Counted from the first letter of the stretch, positions 7,539 to 16,521 are shown. The stretch is 64,000 nt of DNA from Robertmurraya kyonggiensis (GCF_005116465.1 NZ_SWBM01000007.1:62001-126000); one strand, 5' to 3'. Notes: generated by a model from the letters alone, not told the origin. Numbers and translations: made by a program.

Positions 7539-8555
7539 ATGAATTTGAAAAAACACGAAAATAATAGAGTACTCAGCTTAACGATTCTTGTAATTGGTAT
7601 TTTTGTATTATTTCTGTCCGTGGTCATATCCATTCGTTTTGGCGCAGCCAATTTAACCTACCATGATGTGATAAAAGCCATATTTGAATACGATCAAGAA
7701 AATTCAGCACATGTGATCGTACGTGAATTAAGATTACCTAGAGCCATCGCCGCCATCTGTGTTGGAGCCGCTTTAGCGATCTCAGGTGCCATTATGCAGG
7801 GAATGACCCGAAATCCCCTTGCTTCTCCATCGATCATGGGTGTGACTTCTGGAGCATCATTCACTATTGCTATTGCACTTGCATTGGTCCCAGGCATTTC
7901 TTATTTAGGCATGATGACTTTTTCCTTTATCGGAGCAGGATTTGGCGCGATATTAGTGTTCGGGATTTCTTCTTTTTCTAAAGGAGGGATTACCCCAGTT
8001 AAATTAGCGTTGGCAGGATCCGCCATTACTTCTTTACTTAGTTCTTTATCAACCGCAATCGGACTTAAATTCGATATTGCAAAGGACATTAGTTTTTGGT
8101 TTTCAGGTGGCGTCTCAAGTGTACAGCCACAGCATGTTTATTTTGCCTTACCCTTTATTTTAATTGGACTTATATTAGCTATCCTTTTATCTCGTTCCAT
8201 CTCTATCTTAAGTTTGGGTGAAGATGTAGCAAAAGGACTTGGGCAAAATATCGGATTAGTTAAGTTTATGGGAACAATTGTCGTGCTGCTATTAACAGGA
8301 GCTGCCGTATCAATCGCTGGCATGATTGGGTTTGTTGGACTCGTCATCCCGCATATCACAAGATTTTTAGTCGGAACCGATTATCGCTGGATTATTCCTT
8401 ATTCTGCTGTTTTAGGTGGAATTTTATTAATTGTCGCTGACATCATTGGACGTATGGTTAATGCTCCATTTGAAACACCGGTTGGTGCGATTACAGCTAT
8501 TATCGGTGTTCCCTTTTTCCTCTACTTAGCTCGAAAGGAAGGTAGGGGGTTATGA
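7539..8555 (+). CDS. yfiZ: Iron-siderophore ABC transporter permease (YfiZ-like)
   Basis: A 338-residue FecCD-family permease with about ten membrane segments. Diagnostic motifs are ELRLPRAIAAICVGAALAISGAIMQG near residue 60, NPLASPSIMGVTSGA near residue 92 and GFVGLVIPHITRFLVG near residue 270, the last being the ATPase coupling region. It forms the translocation channel together with the next gene, overlapping it by four bases (ATGA), and is fed by the divergent lipoprotein. The Fur box at 7443-7457 indicates iron-starvation expression. No ATP-binding subunit is encoded nearby, so a shared ATPase elsewhere must energise it. Confidence 0.9.
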   Translation: MNLKKHENNRVLSLTILVIGIFVLFLSVVISIRFGAANLTYHDVIKAIFEYDQENSAHVIVRELRLPRAIAAICVGAALAISGAIMQGMTRNPLASPSIMGVTSGASFTIAIALALVPGISYLGMMTFSFIGAGFGAILVFGISSFSKGGITPVKLALAGSAITSLLSSLSTAIGLKFDIAKDISFWFSGGVSSVQPQHVYFALPFILIGLILAILLSRSISILSLGEDVAKGLGQNIGLVKFMGTIVVLLLTGAAVSIAGMIGFVGLVIPHITRFLVGTDYRWIIPYSAVLGGILLIVADIIGRMVNAPFETPVGAITAIIGVPFFLYLARKEGRGL

Positions 8556-9565
8556 TGAAAAAAGACAAGCGTTTTAAACCATTGCTCATCACGATAATCA
8601 TTTTGACTCTTTTAATGATTGTCGTTAGTATCAACGCAGGTCAAATCAAAATTCCTTTTAGTACTGTATTTGAAACCTTGATTGGAAACGGAACTCCCCA
8701 AAATGAGCTAACCATTTTTCAATTTCGACTCCCTCGGATTCTGTTGGCGATTCTTGTTGGAATAGGGATATCGATCTCGGGTGCTATTTTACAAGGTCTA
8801 TCACAAAACCCATTGGCTGACCCAGGTATTTTAGGAATCAATTCAGGAGCTGGATTTACCGTTGTCCTTTATATGTTCTTCTTTCAAGGCACAACCTTTT
8901 TCACTGGGTGGCTAGCAACCTTTATCATGCCGCTCACAGCTTTATTAGGAGCATTTCTTGCAGCATTTTTGATCTATTCTTTATCCTGGAAAAAAGGTCA
9001 AGTGACCCCTGTAAGACTTCTGTTAGTAGGTATCGGGATCAACGCTGCATTCGGGGCGGGATTAATCATTTTCCAAATGAAAATGGAACCGATTGATTTT
9101 ACGAAGGCTATTATTTGGTTATCAGGAACAATTTGGGGTACGAATTGGACATTTGTGTGGGCACTTCTCCCGTGGTTATTGATTCTTTTACCGATTGCTT
9201 TGTATAAATCAAAGGAACTGGATGTCTTAAGTTTAAGTGCACCAATCGCAATTGGTGTTGGTGTTCCAATCGAAAAAGAACGTCGCTGGCTGTTAGTTTT
9301 ATCCGTTGCATTAGCTGGGGCTTGCGTCTCGGTCGGTGGAGGAATTACTTTCTTAGGATTAATCGCACCTCATATCGCACGGAGATTAGTTGGGGCTCGG
9401 CACGCTCGACTTTTACCATTAACCGCAGCATTAGGAGGGCTTCTTCTATTGTCGGCAGATACCCTAGGTCGTGTTATCATGGCACCAATGGAGTTACCCG
9501 TTGGGATTGTGGTATCTATCTTAGGTGCACCATATTTCATTTATTTATTGATGCGGAATGTTTAG
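8552..9565 (+). CDS. yfhA: Iron-siderophore ABC transporter permease (YfhA-like)
   Basis: A 337-residue second FecCD-type permease subunit with the same motif set as its partner: FRLPRILLAILVGIGISISG near residue 50, NPLADPGILGINSGA near residue 88 and GGGITFLGLIAPHIARRLVG near residue 265. It is translationally coupled to the upstream permease through an ATGA overlap. The two proteins form the heterodimeric membrane channel. A terminator at 9589-9612 ends the operon. Gene order with the divergent lipoprotein supports the YfhA assignment. Confidence 0.9.
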   Translation: MMKKDKRFKPLLITIIILTLLMIVVSINAGQIKIPFSTVFETLIGNGTPQNELTIFQFRLPRILLAILVGIGISISGAILQGLSQNPLADPGILGINSGAGFTVVLYMFFFQGTTFFTGWLATFIMPLTALLGAFLAAFLIYSLSWKKGQVTPVRLLLVGIGINAAFGAGLIIFQMKMEPIDFTKAIIWLSGTIWGTNWTFVWALLPWLLILLPIALYKSKELDVLSLSAPIAIGVGVPIEKERRWLLVLSVALAGACVSVGGGITFLGLIAPHIARRLVGARHARLLPLTAALGGLLLLSADTLGRVIMAPMELPVGIVVSILGAPYFIYLLMRNV

Positions 9566-9588
9566 AAGCAATTTTATACAACTTGAAA

Positions 9589-9612
9589 AGGGCAACCCGA
9601 TATGGTTGCCCT
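9589..9612. terminator. Bidirectional terminator
   Basis: Perfect 9-bp stem AGGGCAACC / GGTTGCCCT with a six-base loop and a following CCTCTTTT tract. It serves the permease operon and lies just past the stop of the convergent DUF1540 gene. Confidence 0.8.
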
Positions 9613-9618
9613 CCTCTT

Positions 9619-9774
9619 TTACAATTCTGGTTCAAATGTTTTACAATCGGTCTCTTCGCTTTTGGAAGCTTCTTTCCCTTTGTGACTCACCACGTAAATC
9701 GCATCTGCGTGACATCTATTGCCTTGCCCCCAATAGGTACAGTTCGCTACTTCACAAAGTACATCCTGTGCCAA
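9619..9774 (-). CDS. DUF1540 Cys-containing miniprotein
   Basis: A 51-residue protein starting at TTG with a very strong GGGAGGTGA ribosome site six bases ahead. The pattern VLCEVANCTYW...NRCHADAIYV followed by a late ETDCKTF matches the DUF1540 family of small proteins with four spaced cysteines, probably a metal-binding knuckle. Members are common in spore-forming Firmicutes and of unknown function. The TTG start is accepted because no ATG or GTG exists in frame at a suitable distance and the ribosome site is ideal. Confidence 0.85.
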   Translation of the reverse strand: MAQDVLCEVANCTYWGQGNRCHADAIYVVSHKGKEASKSEETDCKTFEPEL

Positions 9775-9841
9775 AGTATCTCACCTCCCTGTATTTTAGG
9801 ATTTGCCGTAATGGTCGGTTCATACTGGGTAAGATTTGCCG

Positions 9842-10399
9842 TCAGAGCGAGATAACGTTGTATGAATAATCCACTGGTCTTATATGATGAACAAGGTCAC
9901 CTTGATATTCTAATTGGAAATGTTCGATTTGTTGGAGGTCGTGCGGCGAAATTAAGGAAAGTGGCTTGTTGAACTGAACGACTCCACCTTGGTTTAGAGT
10001 CGTAGCGACAAATTCTGAACAAAAATAGGCACGCTCTCGTTTCAGTTGTTTGTTTAAAATAAATGCAAATAATCCTATAAAATTGTATCTGTACCTGTGC
10101 TTCTGAGATTCGATATCTTTGACGAAATCCTTCATAAGTTGATATTGACTCTCCGTAACCGTGAAGCTATATATTCTACACCTAGCATTTTTGAATAAAC
10201 CTTCGTCTACGCTCTCATTAACAAAACCACCGATGAATGGGTTTCTCGGATCCTTTCGCCCAAAGCTATATACTTCTTTGAGTTCCTCGTCAAACGCGAT
10301 AGAAGCGTGGTTATATGGCTTTTTCGTGTACAGCTTAATCATCCGTGTAAATAATGTCCCCGTATCAGTTAAAAGCACGTATACCTTTCTCTCTCCCAT
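9842..10399 (-). CDS. Permuted papain-fold (NlpC/P60-like, YiiX-type) hypothetical protein
   Basis: A 185-residue cytoplasmic protein with no signal peptide. The segment KLYTKKPYNHASIAFDEELKEVYSFGR carries a conserved His near residue 31, and RAYFCSEFVATTLNQGG carries a conserved Cys near residue 125. His before Cys is the order of circularly permuted NlpC/P60 proteins (YiiX/YebB/LRAT-like). Such enzymes are amidases, acyltransferases or thioesterases. The gene is monocistronic with ATG start behind GAGGGGATC. The exact substrate is unknown. Confidence 0.75.
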   Translation of the reverse strand: MGERKVYVLLTDTGTLFTRMIKLYTKKPYNHASIAFDEELKEVYSFGRKDPRNPFIGGFVNESVDEGLFKNARCRIYSFTVTESQYQLMKDFVKDIESQKHRYRYNFIGLFAFILNKQLKRERAYFCSEFVATTLNQGGVVQFNKPLSLISPHDLQQIEHFQLEYQGDLVHHIRPVDYSYNVISL

Positions 10400-10561
10400 A
10401 ATGATCCCCTCGTGTGTTTATTTACTCTCTCATCTTAAAGGAGATCGGACGGAGTCATAATGGACTAGAGAAATATTTTGGAGTCAGACTTGAGACGTAT
10501 TTCCGACTTAGCCTCATCCTGTGCTTCGAGCCATTTGTCGGTCATCTTCGGCCCCTCCTTG

Positions 10562-10835
10562 ACTCATCCTGTCGTACAAATTCAATTTATCGGTCAGCTC
10601 GTCCTCTCCTGCCCTTATCTTGGCGTACAAATCTGATTTGCCGGTCAACTCATCCTCTTCTAGCCTTATCTTGGCGTACAAATTCAATTTGTCGGTCAAC
10701 TCATCCCCTTCCAGCCTTATCTTGGCGTACAAATCCGATTTGCCGGTCAACTCATCCTCTTCTAGCCTCATCTTGGCGTACAAATTCAATTTGTCGGTCA
10801 ACTTCATCCCCTTCTACACATATCTTGGCGTGCAT
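10562..10835 (-). repeat. Tandem 51-bp repeat, about 5.3 copies in two alternating types
   Basis: The GTAC of each unit recurs at 10574, 10625, 10676, 10727 and 10778, then 52 bp later as GTGC. Read on the minus strand each unit encodes 17 residues, alternating LYAKIRLEGDELTDKLN and LYAKIRLEEDELTGKSD. Because 51 is divisible by three, several frames on both strands stay open, giving spurious 90 to 150-codon ORFs. A one-base insertion shifts frame in the last copy (near 10808), and no credible ribosome site precedes the minus-strand ATG at 10807. I therefore treat it as a repeat rather than a confirmed gene, though a small repetitive protein is possible. Confidence 0.75.
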
Positions 10836-10857
10836 CCCCCCCCAAAACAACAAAAAA

Positions 10858-10886
10858 CCGGAGGAATACAATTAGTATCCCTCCGG
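10858..10886 (-). terminator. Terminator of the RND transporter gene
   Basis: A 12-bp stem (CCGGAGGAATAC / GTATCCCTCCGG, one mismatch) with a five-base loop followed on the minus strand by six T residues, 19 bp past the transporter stop codon. Confidence 0.85.
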
Positions 10887-10905
10887 CCGAAACCAAACCT
10901 ATAAA

Positions 10906-13900
10906 TTAATCTTCTTCAATTTCCTTACGGTTTTTCTTGAACATCTTAGACAGTATTTCGTATACGATTGGCACAACAATTAACGTTAATAACGTAGAAC
11001 TTGTTAAACCACCGATAACGGTAATAGCTAGACCCTTCGAGATTAAACCACCGCCTCCACCAGCTCCCATAGCTAATGGAATTAATGCACCAATTGTTGC
11101 AATTGCTGTCATTAAGATTGGACGAAGACGTGTTGCTCCTGCTTCAAGGATGGCTTCACGCATACTCATTCCATCGCGTTCCATATGGATAATGCGGTCT
11201 ACTAAAACAATCGCATTCGTAACAACGATACCGATTAACATCAAGAGACCCATCATAACTGATACGGAAATCGTTTCTCCAGCCAGGTATAAGCCAGCAA
11301 ACGAACCAATTACCGCAAACGGTAATGAGAACAGGATCGCAAATGGCGCTAAACCTTCACCAAATGTCACAACAAGAATGAAGTACACGATAGCGATTGC
11401 TGCAGCCATCGCTACACCTAGTTGTGTAAATGTCTCTGTCATATCTGCTTGAACCCCAGCAACACCGACAGTTACACCTTTTGGTAAATCTAACTTATCG
11501 ATATCTTTTTCAACTTCTGCTGAAGTTTTAGAAATATCTTTATCCAAAATCGTACCAGACACCGTAGCATAGTATTCCCCTTTACTACGAGCTAGTGTAT
11601 TCAACGTTGTACCTTCTTCAACAGTTACCAGCTCGGAAAGAGGCATTGTAGTCCCAAGAGCTGTTGGTACTTGAGTAGCTAAAATATCATCAATGGACTT
11701 CGGCTGCTCTGTTTGCTCTTTTTGAACAATGACTTCTAATTCATCACCATCTTTTTCAACTGTTGTTAAAATATCTTCTGTTTTCATTGGATTTAACATC
11801 ATGACAATTTGACCTGCTGTTAAACCATATTGTAACAATTCATCTTGATCCACTTTGAAGGTGTACTCTACGTATGCTTCTTCTGCACTTGAAGAAACAT
11901 CCTCTAAGCCATCATTTTTCTTCATGACATCTTCAACTTGTTTTACAGCGTCATTTAGTTTGTCTAAATCTTCACTGTAGAACGTATAGCTTACCTCATT
12001 AGTCGCCATCGACATTGAGGTGAAGTTCTGGCTCTTCCATTCTCCGCTTTGTCCGATATTGAAGACATACTCTTCAATTTCATCACGAACCTCTGAGAAG
12101 TTCTCCATGTCTGGGTCAAAGATAAGGTACATTAACGCACCGCCGGCTCCTCCACCCATCATGGCTGTCATCGGATCAGCACTATCATTATCGGTTATAG
12201 ATACCTGAACAATGTCAATATCTTTACGATCAAGCATTTTCTCTTCTACTTTTTCAACATTCGCTAATGTATCCTCCATTAGCTCACCAGCTTCTGGTGT
12301 GTACGTTAAATACATTACCTTCTCTTCTTCACTACCCATGAAGCTAAAGCCGATTAGTGGTGTTAATGCCAAGCTTCCCGCTAATAATACGATAGCGATT
12401 ATAGAAGTAATGATTTTATGGTTAAGGGCCTTTGCAAGAACGCCTTTGTACCAATTCGCTAATTTTCCTACCTCTTTATGATTGCTTTCCGCTTTTTCAC
12501 CATATAACTTCTTTCTAAATAAGAAGTGAGAAAGTGCTGGTACAATCGTAATCGCTACTAATAGTGAAGCTCCGAGTGCAAATGTCATCGTTAAAGCAAA
12601 CGGCATGAATAGTTCTCCAACCATTCCGCCTACAAAAATAAGTGGTGCGAATACGGCAACTGTTACTAATGTTGACGATAAAATTGGTTTGAACATTTCA
12701 ATCGTTGCTTCACGAATCAAGCCACGACCTGTGAATTTTTCTCCTTTTAAGTGGAGACGGCGATAAATGTTTTCCACGACGACAATCGAGTCATCGATTA
12801 CACGACCAATGGCAACTGTAATTGCACCAAGGGTCATAATATTAAGCGTAATATCTAACCAGTTTAGAATCATTAATGCCATAAAGATTGAAACTGGAAT
12901 CGACACGATTGAAATAATCGTTGATTTAAAATCACGTAGGAAGAGAAGGATGATTAGAACCGCGATTAAACCACCGAATACGGCTTTTTCAACCATCGTT
13001 GTAACCGATTGTTTAATTGGTTCACCTTGGTCTAGTGAAACATCAACAACAAGACCATCGATTCTTTCTTGCTCATCTTCCATTAAATCCTTCACAGCAT
13101 CTACAACGTCAACTGTGTTAGCTTGTTGCCCTTTAACAATTTGGATCGCAATCGCATTTTCACCATTCGTACGTGAAACGGATTGTTCACGACCAACTAC
13201 TTCAATTTTTGCAATGTCTCCTAATTTTACGAATGGAGATGGCTGCGCTTGGGAAGGTGTGACCGGAATGAGCATTCCCTTTAACTCATCAGCTGTCATG
13301 AATTTACCATCAACAGAGACCGCTTGTTCTCCTTCTTCAAACTCATAAAGACCTAATGAAACAGCAAGGTCACTCGCCTGTATCATTTCTTTTACTTTAT
13401 CTTCAGTTAAGCCAAGCTCCTTCATTTTAGCCTCATCATAAGTAAGCTCGACTTCTTCGATATGCTGACCAGTAATCGTTGCCGAAGCAACGCCATCGAT
13501 TTTTTCAATTTTTGGAAGTAAAACATCTTCTACAGTTGAAGTTAATTCAACAATATCCTCTGTTTCACTACTTACACTAAGTGCCACAACTGGCATCATA
13601 TTCATACTAAGCGCCGTAATAGTAGGCTCTTGTGCCCCTTCTGGCATCGTTACTGTATCTAACGCTGATTCTAATGCACGTTTCGCCTCATCCATATCAA
13701 TGCCATATTCATATTCAACTTGAATATTGGCCATATTGGAATAAGAATTGGAGTAAACGGCTTTTACATCTTCTAGATTTTCGACTGCTTTTTCAATTGG
13801 CATCGATATTTCTTCCATAACTTTTTCAGGAGTGGCTCCTGGATATACACCCATAACCATTAAGTATGGGATCGAAATATCTGGCATAGTTTCCATTTTC

Positions 13901-13998
13901 ATTCTAGTTCCGGAATATATCCCTGAAACTGTAATTATGATCGTTAGAAGCCATACTGCTAATTTATTTCTTACAACAAAATTAACTAACCCTTTCAC
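10906..13998 (-). CDS. swrC: RND-family multidrug/lipopeptide exporter (SwrC-like)
   Basis: A 1030-residue AcrB-type transporter with one N-terminal helix, two large periplasmic-type loops and two blocks of membrane segments, 12 in total. The motif GRVIDDSIVVVENIYRR near residue 395 carries the paired Asp residues of the proton relay, and a GGGGG stretch lies near the C-terminus. It is close in length and arrangement to B. subtilis SwrC (YerP), which exports surfactin. The divergent TetR gene matches the yerO neighbour of that species. GTG start behind AGGTG. Its promoter at 14041-14069 has an operator in the spacer, so the TetR protein probably represses it. Confidence 0.9.
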   Translation of the reverse strand: MKGLVNFVVRNKLAVWLLTIIITVSGIYSGTRMKMETMPDISIPYLMVMGVYPGATPEKVMEEISMPIEKAVENLEDVKAVYSNSYSNMANIQVEYEYGIDMDEAKRALESALDTVTMPEGAQEPTITALSMNMMPVVALSVSSETEDIVELTSTVEDVLLPKIEKIDGVASATITGQHIEEVELTYDEAKMKELGLTEDKVKEMIQASDLAVSLGLYEFEEGEQAVSVDGKFMTADELKGMLIPVTPSQAQPSPFVKLGDIAKIEVVGREQSVSRTNGENAIAIQIVKGQQANTVDVVDAVKDLMEDEQERIDGLVVDVSLDQGEPIKQSVTTMVEKAVFGGLIAVLIILLFLRDFKSTIISIVSIPVSIFMALMILNWLDITLNIMTLGAITVAIGRVIDDSIVVVENIYRRLHLKGEKFTGRGLIREATIEMFKPILSSTLVTVAVFAPLIFVGGMVGELFMPFALTMTFALGASLLVAITIVPALSHFLFRKKLYGEKAESNHKEVGKLANWYKGVLAKALNHKIITSIIAIVLLAGSLALTPLIGFSFMGSEEEKVMYLTYTPEAGELMEDTLANVEKVEEKMLDRKDIDIVQVSITDNDSADPMTAMMGGGAGGALMYLIFDPDMENFSEVRDEIEEYVFNIGQSGEWKSQNFTSMSMATNEVSYTFYSEDLDKLNDAVKQVEDVMKKNDGLEDVSSSAEEAYVEYTFKVDQDELLQYGLTAGQIVMMLNPMKTEDILTTVEKDGDELEVIVQKEQTEQPKSIDDILATQVPTALGTTMPLSELVTVEEGTTLNTLARSKGEYYATVSGTILDKDISKTSAEVEKDIDKLDLPKGVTVGVAGVQADMTETFTQLGVAMAAAIAIVYFILVVTFGEGLAPFAILFSLPFAVIGSFAGLYLAGETISVSVMMGLLMLIGIVVTNAIVLVDRIIHMERDGMSMREAILEAGATRLRPILMTAIATIGALIPLAMGAGGGGGLISKGLAITVIGGLTSSTLLTLIVVPIVYEILSKMFKKNRKEIEED

Positions 13999-14016
13999 TG
14001 TTACACCTACCCTTAA

Positions 14017-14045
14017 TTGACTTTACAAACTCATTTTCTTATAAT
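14017..14045 (+). promoter_or_regulatory. Sigma-A promoter of the TetR regulator gene
   Basis: TTGACT at 14017-14022 and TATAAT at 14040-14045 with a 17-bp spacer. The operator-like repeat at 14047-14062 begins right after the -10 box, which suits autorepression. Confidence 0.8.
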
Positions 14046-14069
14046 AATGACTAACTGGTCATTTGTCAA
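14041..14069 (-). promoter_or_regulatory. Sigma-A promoter of the RND transporter gene
   Basis: On the minus strand TTGACA (14064-14069) and TATTAT (14041-14046) are 17 bp apart. The spacer is almost exactly filled by the inverted repeat 14047-14062. The -10 box overlaps that of the oppositely directed TetR promoter. Confidence 0.8.
14047..14062. promoter_or_regulatory. Putative shared TetR-family operator
   Basis: ATGACTAACTGGTCAT has perfect five-base outer arms ATGAC/GTCAT. It sits in the spacer of one promoter and directly after the -10 box of the other. One bound dimer could therefore shut both divergent genes. Confidence 0.65.
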
Positions 14070-14096
14070 TGAATTACTTAGGAGCGATATGAAGAT

Positions 14097-14927
14097 ATGG
14101 TAAAGAAATTATTAATTATGGAAAAAGCATTAGAACTCTTTGCAAATCAAGGTTTTGAGGCAACCTCCGTCCAGCAAATAACCGATTATTGCGGAATCTC
14201 AAAAGGAGCTTTTTATCTTTCCTTCAAATCAAAAGAAGAATTAATTATAGAGTTAATTGACTATTTTATGAAACAGTTCATTTCTGATGTTGACTACGTG
14301 GTCAAAAATAGTAAAAAAGAAGAGCTACTGTCGGAATTTTTCTATGCCACTTATCGCAATTTCCATGAACATTCCAACTTTGCCAAGGTACTTATTAAGG
14401 AACAAGCCCAATCCTTAAGTGAAGCGTTTCTTCTTAGAATGCGCAATTATGATCATATGTTGGACAAAACAATTTTAACAATGATCGAACACTTATATAG
14501 CGATGCGGTTGAACATACCAAGTATGATTTAGTTTATAGTATCAAAGGATTAGTAAACAATTATTCCGGATTAATCCTTTTCAATAACCTACCAGTAGAT
14601 GTTGACTTGCTCGTTCGATCTTTGGTGGAAAAGGCCAATATTTTGGCTCAGCATGTAACCATTCCATTTGTTTCTACAGAAATTTCGACACTGTTATTAC
14701 GGCCGACAGACGAAAAAGTTTCAAAAGAGCATCTAATCGAATTACTCGATCAAAAACTAAACGAATTTGATGAGTCAATCGAAAAAGAATCGTTGAGCTT
14801 ACTCAAACAACAGCTCCTTGAACCTTCTTTCAGTTCAGCAATCGTAAAAGGACTATTAGAAAACATCCGAAATCATCCCCACTGTAAGTGGATTTCCTAT
14901 TTGCTTCGAAATTATTTTGAATTATAA
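14097..14927 (+). CDS. yerO: TetR/AcrR-family transcriptional regulator (YerO-like)
   Basis: A 276-residue regulator. Residues about 3-50 are the TetR helix-turn-helix (KALELFANQGFEATSVQQI...GISKGAFYLSFKSKEELI); the remainder is a long all-helical ligand and dimer domain. It is divergent from the SwrC-like exporter gene, as yerO is from swrC/yerP in B. subtilis, and the shared operator supports repression of both. The first ATG at 14089 runs into a stop after four codons. The ATG at 14097 is used, with AGGAG somewhat far upstream; an in-frame ATG at 14118 is the alternative. Confidence 0.88.
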   Translation: MVKKLLIMEKALELFANQGFEATSVQQITDYCGISKGAFYLSFKSKEELIIELIDYFMKQFISDVDYVVKNSKKEELLSEFFYATYRNFHEHSNFAKVLIKEQAQSLSEAFLLRMRNYDHMLDKTILTMIEHLYSDAVEHTKYDLVYSIKGLVNNYSGLILFNNLPVDVDLLVRSLVEKANILAQHVTIPFVSTEISTLLLRPTDEKVSKEHLIELLDQKLNEFDESIEKESLSLLKQQLLEPSFSSAIVKGLLENIRNHPHCKWISYLLRNYFEL

Positions 14928-15085
14928 AGAGCCGTATCTTTCCATTTTGTCCTTGCCGATCTCATCTTACCTAGATTGCAGCATTCTCATAACGAACCTA
15001 AGCTTTATTTTTAGATCGGTCTTAAGACTTAGAAAAAGTCCTAGCTATTCTAAATAATATTGCCTGTGAGCGAAAGGAAAAATTT

Positions 15086-15937
15086 ATGGTTGAAGCTAAA
15101 CATATTCACATTGATGATGGAGTGAAACTTGAATATTCAGTCGTTGGGAATGGAATTCCTATTCTTGTTTTTCATGGTGGGCATTCGAATTGTAACGAGG
15201 AGTTTGGATACGAAAAACTAATTGCAGAGGGGTTTTCGGTCATTACTCCTTCCAGGGCGGGATACGGAGATACCTCTCCTATTATCGGGGGAAATTTAAA
15301 TCTAGCATGTAAAGCTTATGTAAAATTATTGGACTATCTTAGTATTGAAAAAGTGGATGTGATCGCCATATCAGCTGGGGGTCCAAGTGGTATCTATTTT
15401 GCCTCACATTATCCTGAGCGTGTTAAAAGTCTTATTCTACAATCAGCAGTATCAAAAGAATGGCTTACTTCTGCAGACAACACGTATAAAGCAGCGCAAA
15501 TTATGTTCAGGCCATCGGTAGAAAAATACACCTGGAGGCTAGTTGGTCTGATGAGTAACTTATTCCCTAGATTTATTTTCAAACAAATGGCACCGTCCTT
15601 TAGTAGGCTAAGTATTTCTCAAATTCTAACACAATTAAGCGATGATGATTATGACACTTTTCGTAAAATGAATAACCGTCAACGGTCTGGTAGTGGCTTC
15701 CTCATCGACCTTTCCCAAACAAGCTCGATTTCTGTTTCTGATTTACAAGCAATTAAATGTCCTACTCTAATCATTCACAGCGAACATGATAATGCCGTCC
15801 TGATTGAACACGCCTATCATGCTCATAAACATATTCCTAATTCCAAGCTTTCCATTCTTGATAGTTGGGGACATTTAATTTGGCTTGGAAAAGGTTTTGA
15901 CGAATGGCATAAAGAAATGATTCAGTTCCTAAAATAA
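15086..15937 (+). CDS. Alpha/beta-fold hydrolase
   Basis: A 283-residue alpha/beta hydrolase. It has the HGG oxyanion motif in ILVFHGGHS near residue 30, a nucleophile elbow AISAGGPSG near residue 98 (Ser in a variant A-x-S-x-G context) and the closing His in SWGHLIWLGKG near residue 265. Asp in HSEHDNAV is the likely acid. No signal peptide. The gene has its own ribosome site (GAAAGGA) and terminator and seems independent of the regulator upstream. Substrate not predictable; the family includes esterases, haloperoxidases and C-C hydrolases. Confidence 0.85.
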   Translation: MVEAKHIHIDDGVKLEYSVVGNGIPILVFHGGHSNCNEEFGYEKLIAEGFSVITPSRAGYGDTSPIIGGNLNLACKAYVKLLDYLSIEKVDVIAISAGGPSGIYFASHYPERVKSLILQSAVSKEWLTSADNTYKAAQIMFRPSVEKYTWRLVGLMSNLFPRFIFKQMAPSFSRLSISQILTQLSDDDYDTFRKMNNRQRSGSGFLIDLSQTSSISVSDLQAIKCPTLIIHSEHDNAVLIEHAYHAHKHIPNSKLSILDSWGHLIWLGKGFDEWHKEMIQFLK

Positions 15938-15954
15938 CAATCACAACAATTAAA

Positions 15955-15989
15955 ATCAGGTTATCCAAAAGGGCACCCGATTTTTTTTT
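15955..15989 (+). terminator. Probable terminator of the alpha/beta hydrolase gene
   Basis: An imperfect stem of ATCAGGT with ACCCGAT around a small loop, followed by nine T residues (15981-15989). Confidence 0.6.
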
Positions 15990-16101
15990 ACATCAAAAAA
16001 CAAAAACAGACAATAGAAATCGTACTTGAATATTCGACTCTCTCATAATATCAAATTTTGGCAGAATACTTTGAGGGATCAAGCATTAAGATACCAGAGG
16101 A

Positions 16102-16215
16102 CTATTCTTTCTCCTCTGACGGTTCCACCGTATTCCAGCCATATAGTTGATTAATCTCTTTTTCCAATTCATCTAAAAATTCATCAGATAGCAATGGTTC
16201 ATTGTCTTTCAACAT
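16102..16215 (-). CDS. Acidic 37-residue miniprotein
   Basis: ATG at 16215 preceded by a perfect AAGGAGG seven bases upstream opens a 37-codon frame encoding MLKDNEPLLSDEFLDELEKE and then INQLYGWNTVEPSEEKE. The product is acidic and helical in prediction, with no membrane segment. It is divergent from the c-di-AMP riboswitch and kimA and stands alone. I do not recognise the family. The strong ribosome site and codon use argue that it is translated. Confidence 0.6.
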   Translation of the reverse strand: MLKDNEPLLSDEFLDELEKEINQLYGWNTVEPSEEKE

Positions 16216-16350
16216 GTCGAATCCTCCTTATATGTAGACAAAATCGCAAAGGATTTTTTACTAACATCTCCTTTTTGTAAAGTTTTAATCTTGATGAAAA
16301 TTTTTATTTACTTTTTAAAATCACAGGAGTATTATTATCACAGTTTCAAA

Positions 16351-16505
16351 TTTCTAAATCGCTGAAACCGAAAGGTACGGGGGAACCATTTTTGTGGATT
16401 TCATAGTAAATCCAAGGGGTGAATCCTTTTAAAGGTAGGGCTACTCAATGGTCCGAATCCGACAGCTAACCTCGTAAGCGTTATATGAGAAGGAAGGTGG
16501 AACTT
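16351..16505 (+). promoter_or_regulatory. ydaO/yuaA-type c-di-AMP riboswitch
   Basis: The leader shows the conserved ydaO elements in order: AAATCGCTGAA, CCGAAAGGTACGGGGGAACC, GGGGTGAATCC, AGGGCTACT, CCGAATCCGACAGCTAACCT, CGTAAGCG and GAAGGAAGGTGG. It is followed by a strong terminator and then kimA. This class binds c-di-AMP and turns transcription off, so K+ import is shut when c-di-AMP is high. Confidence 0.95.
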
Positions 16506-16521
16506 GTGAGACAAAAATTAT

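Noticed and set aside
10414-10904. Long ORFs on both strands across the 51-bp repeats
   Set aside because: They are a consequence of a repeat length divisible by three. None has a convincing ribosome site, and the repeat shifts frame at its edge.
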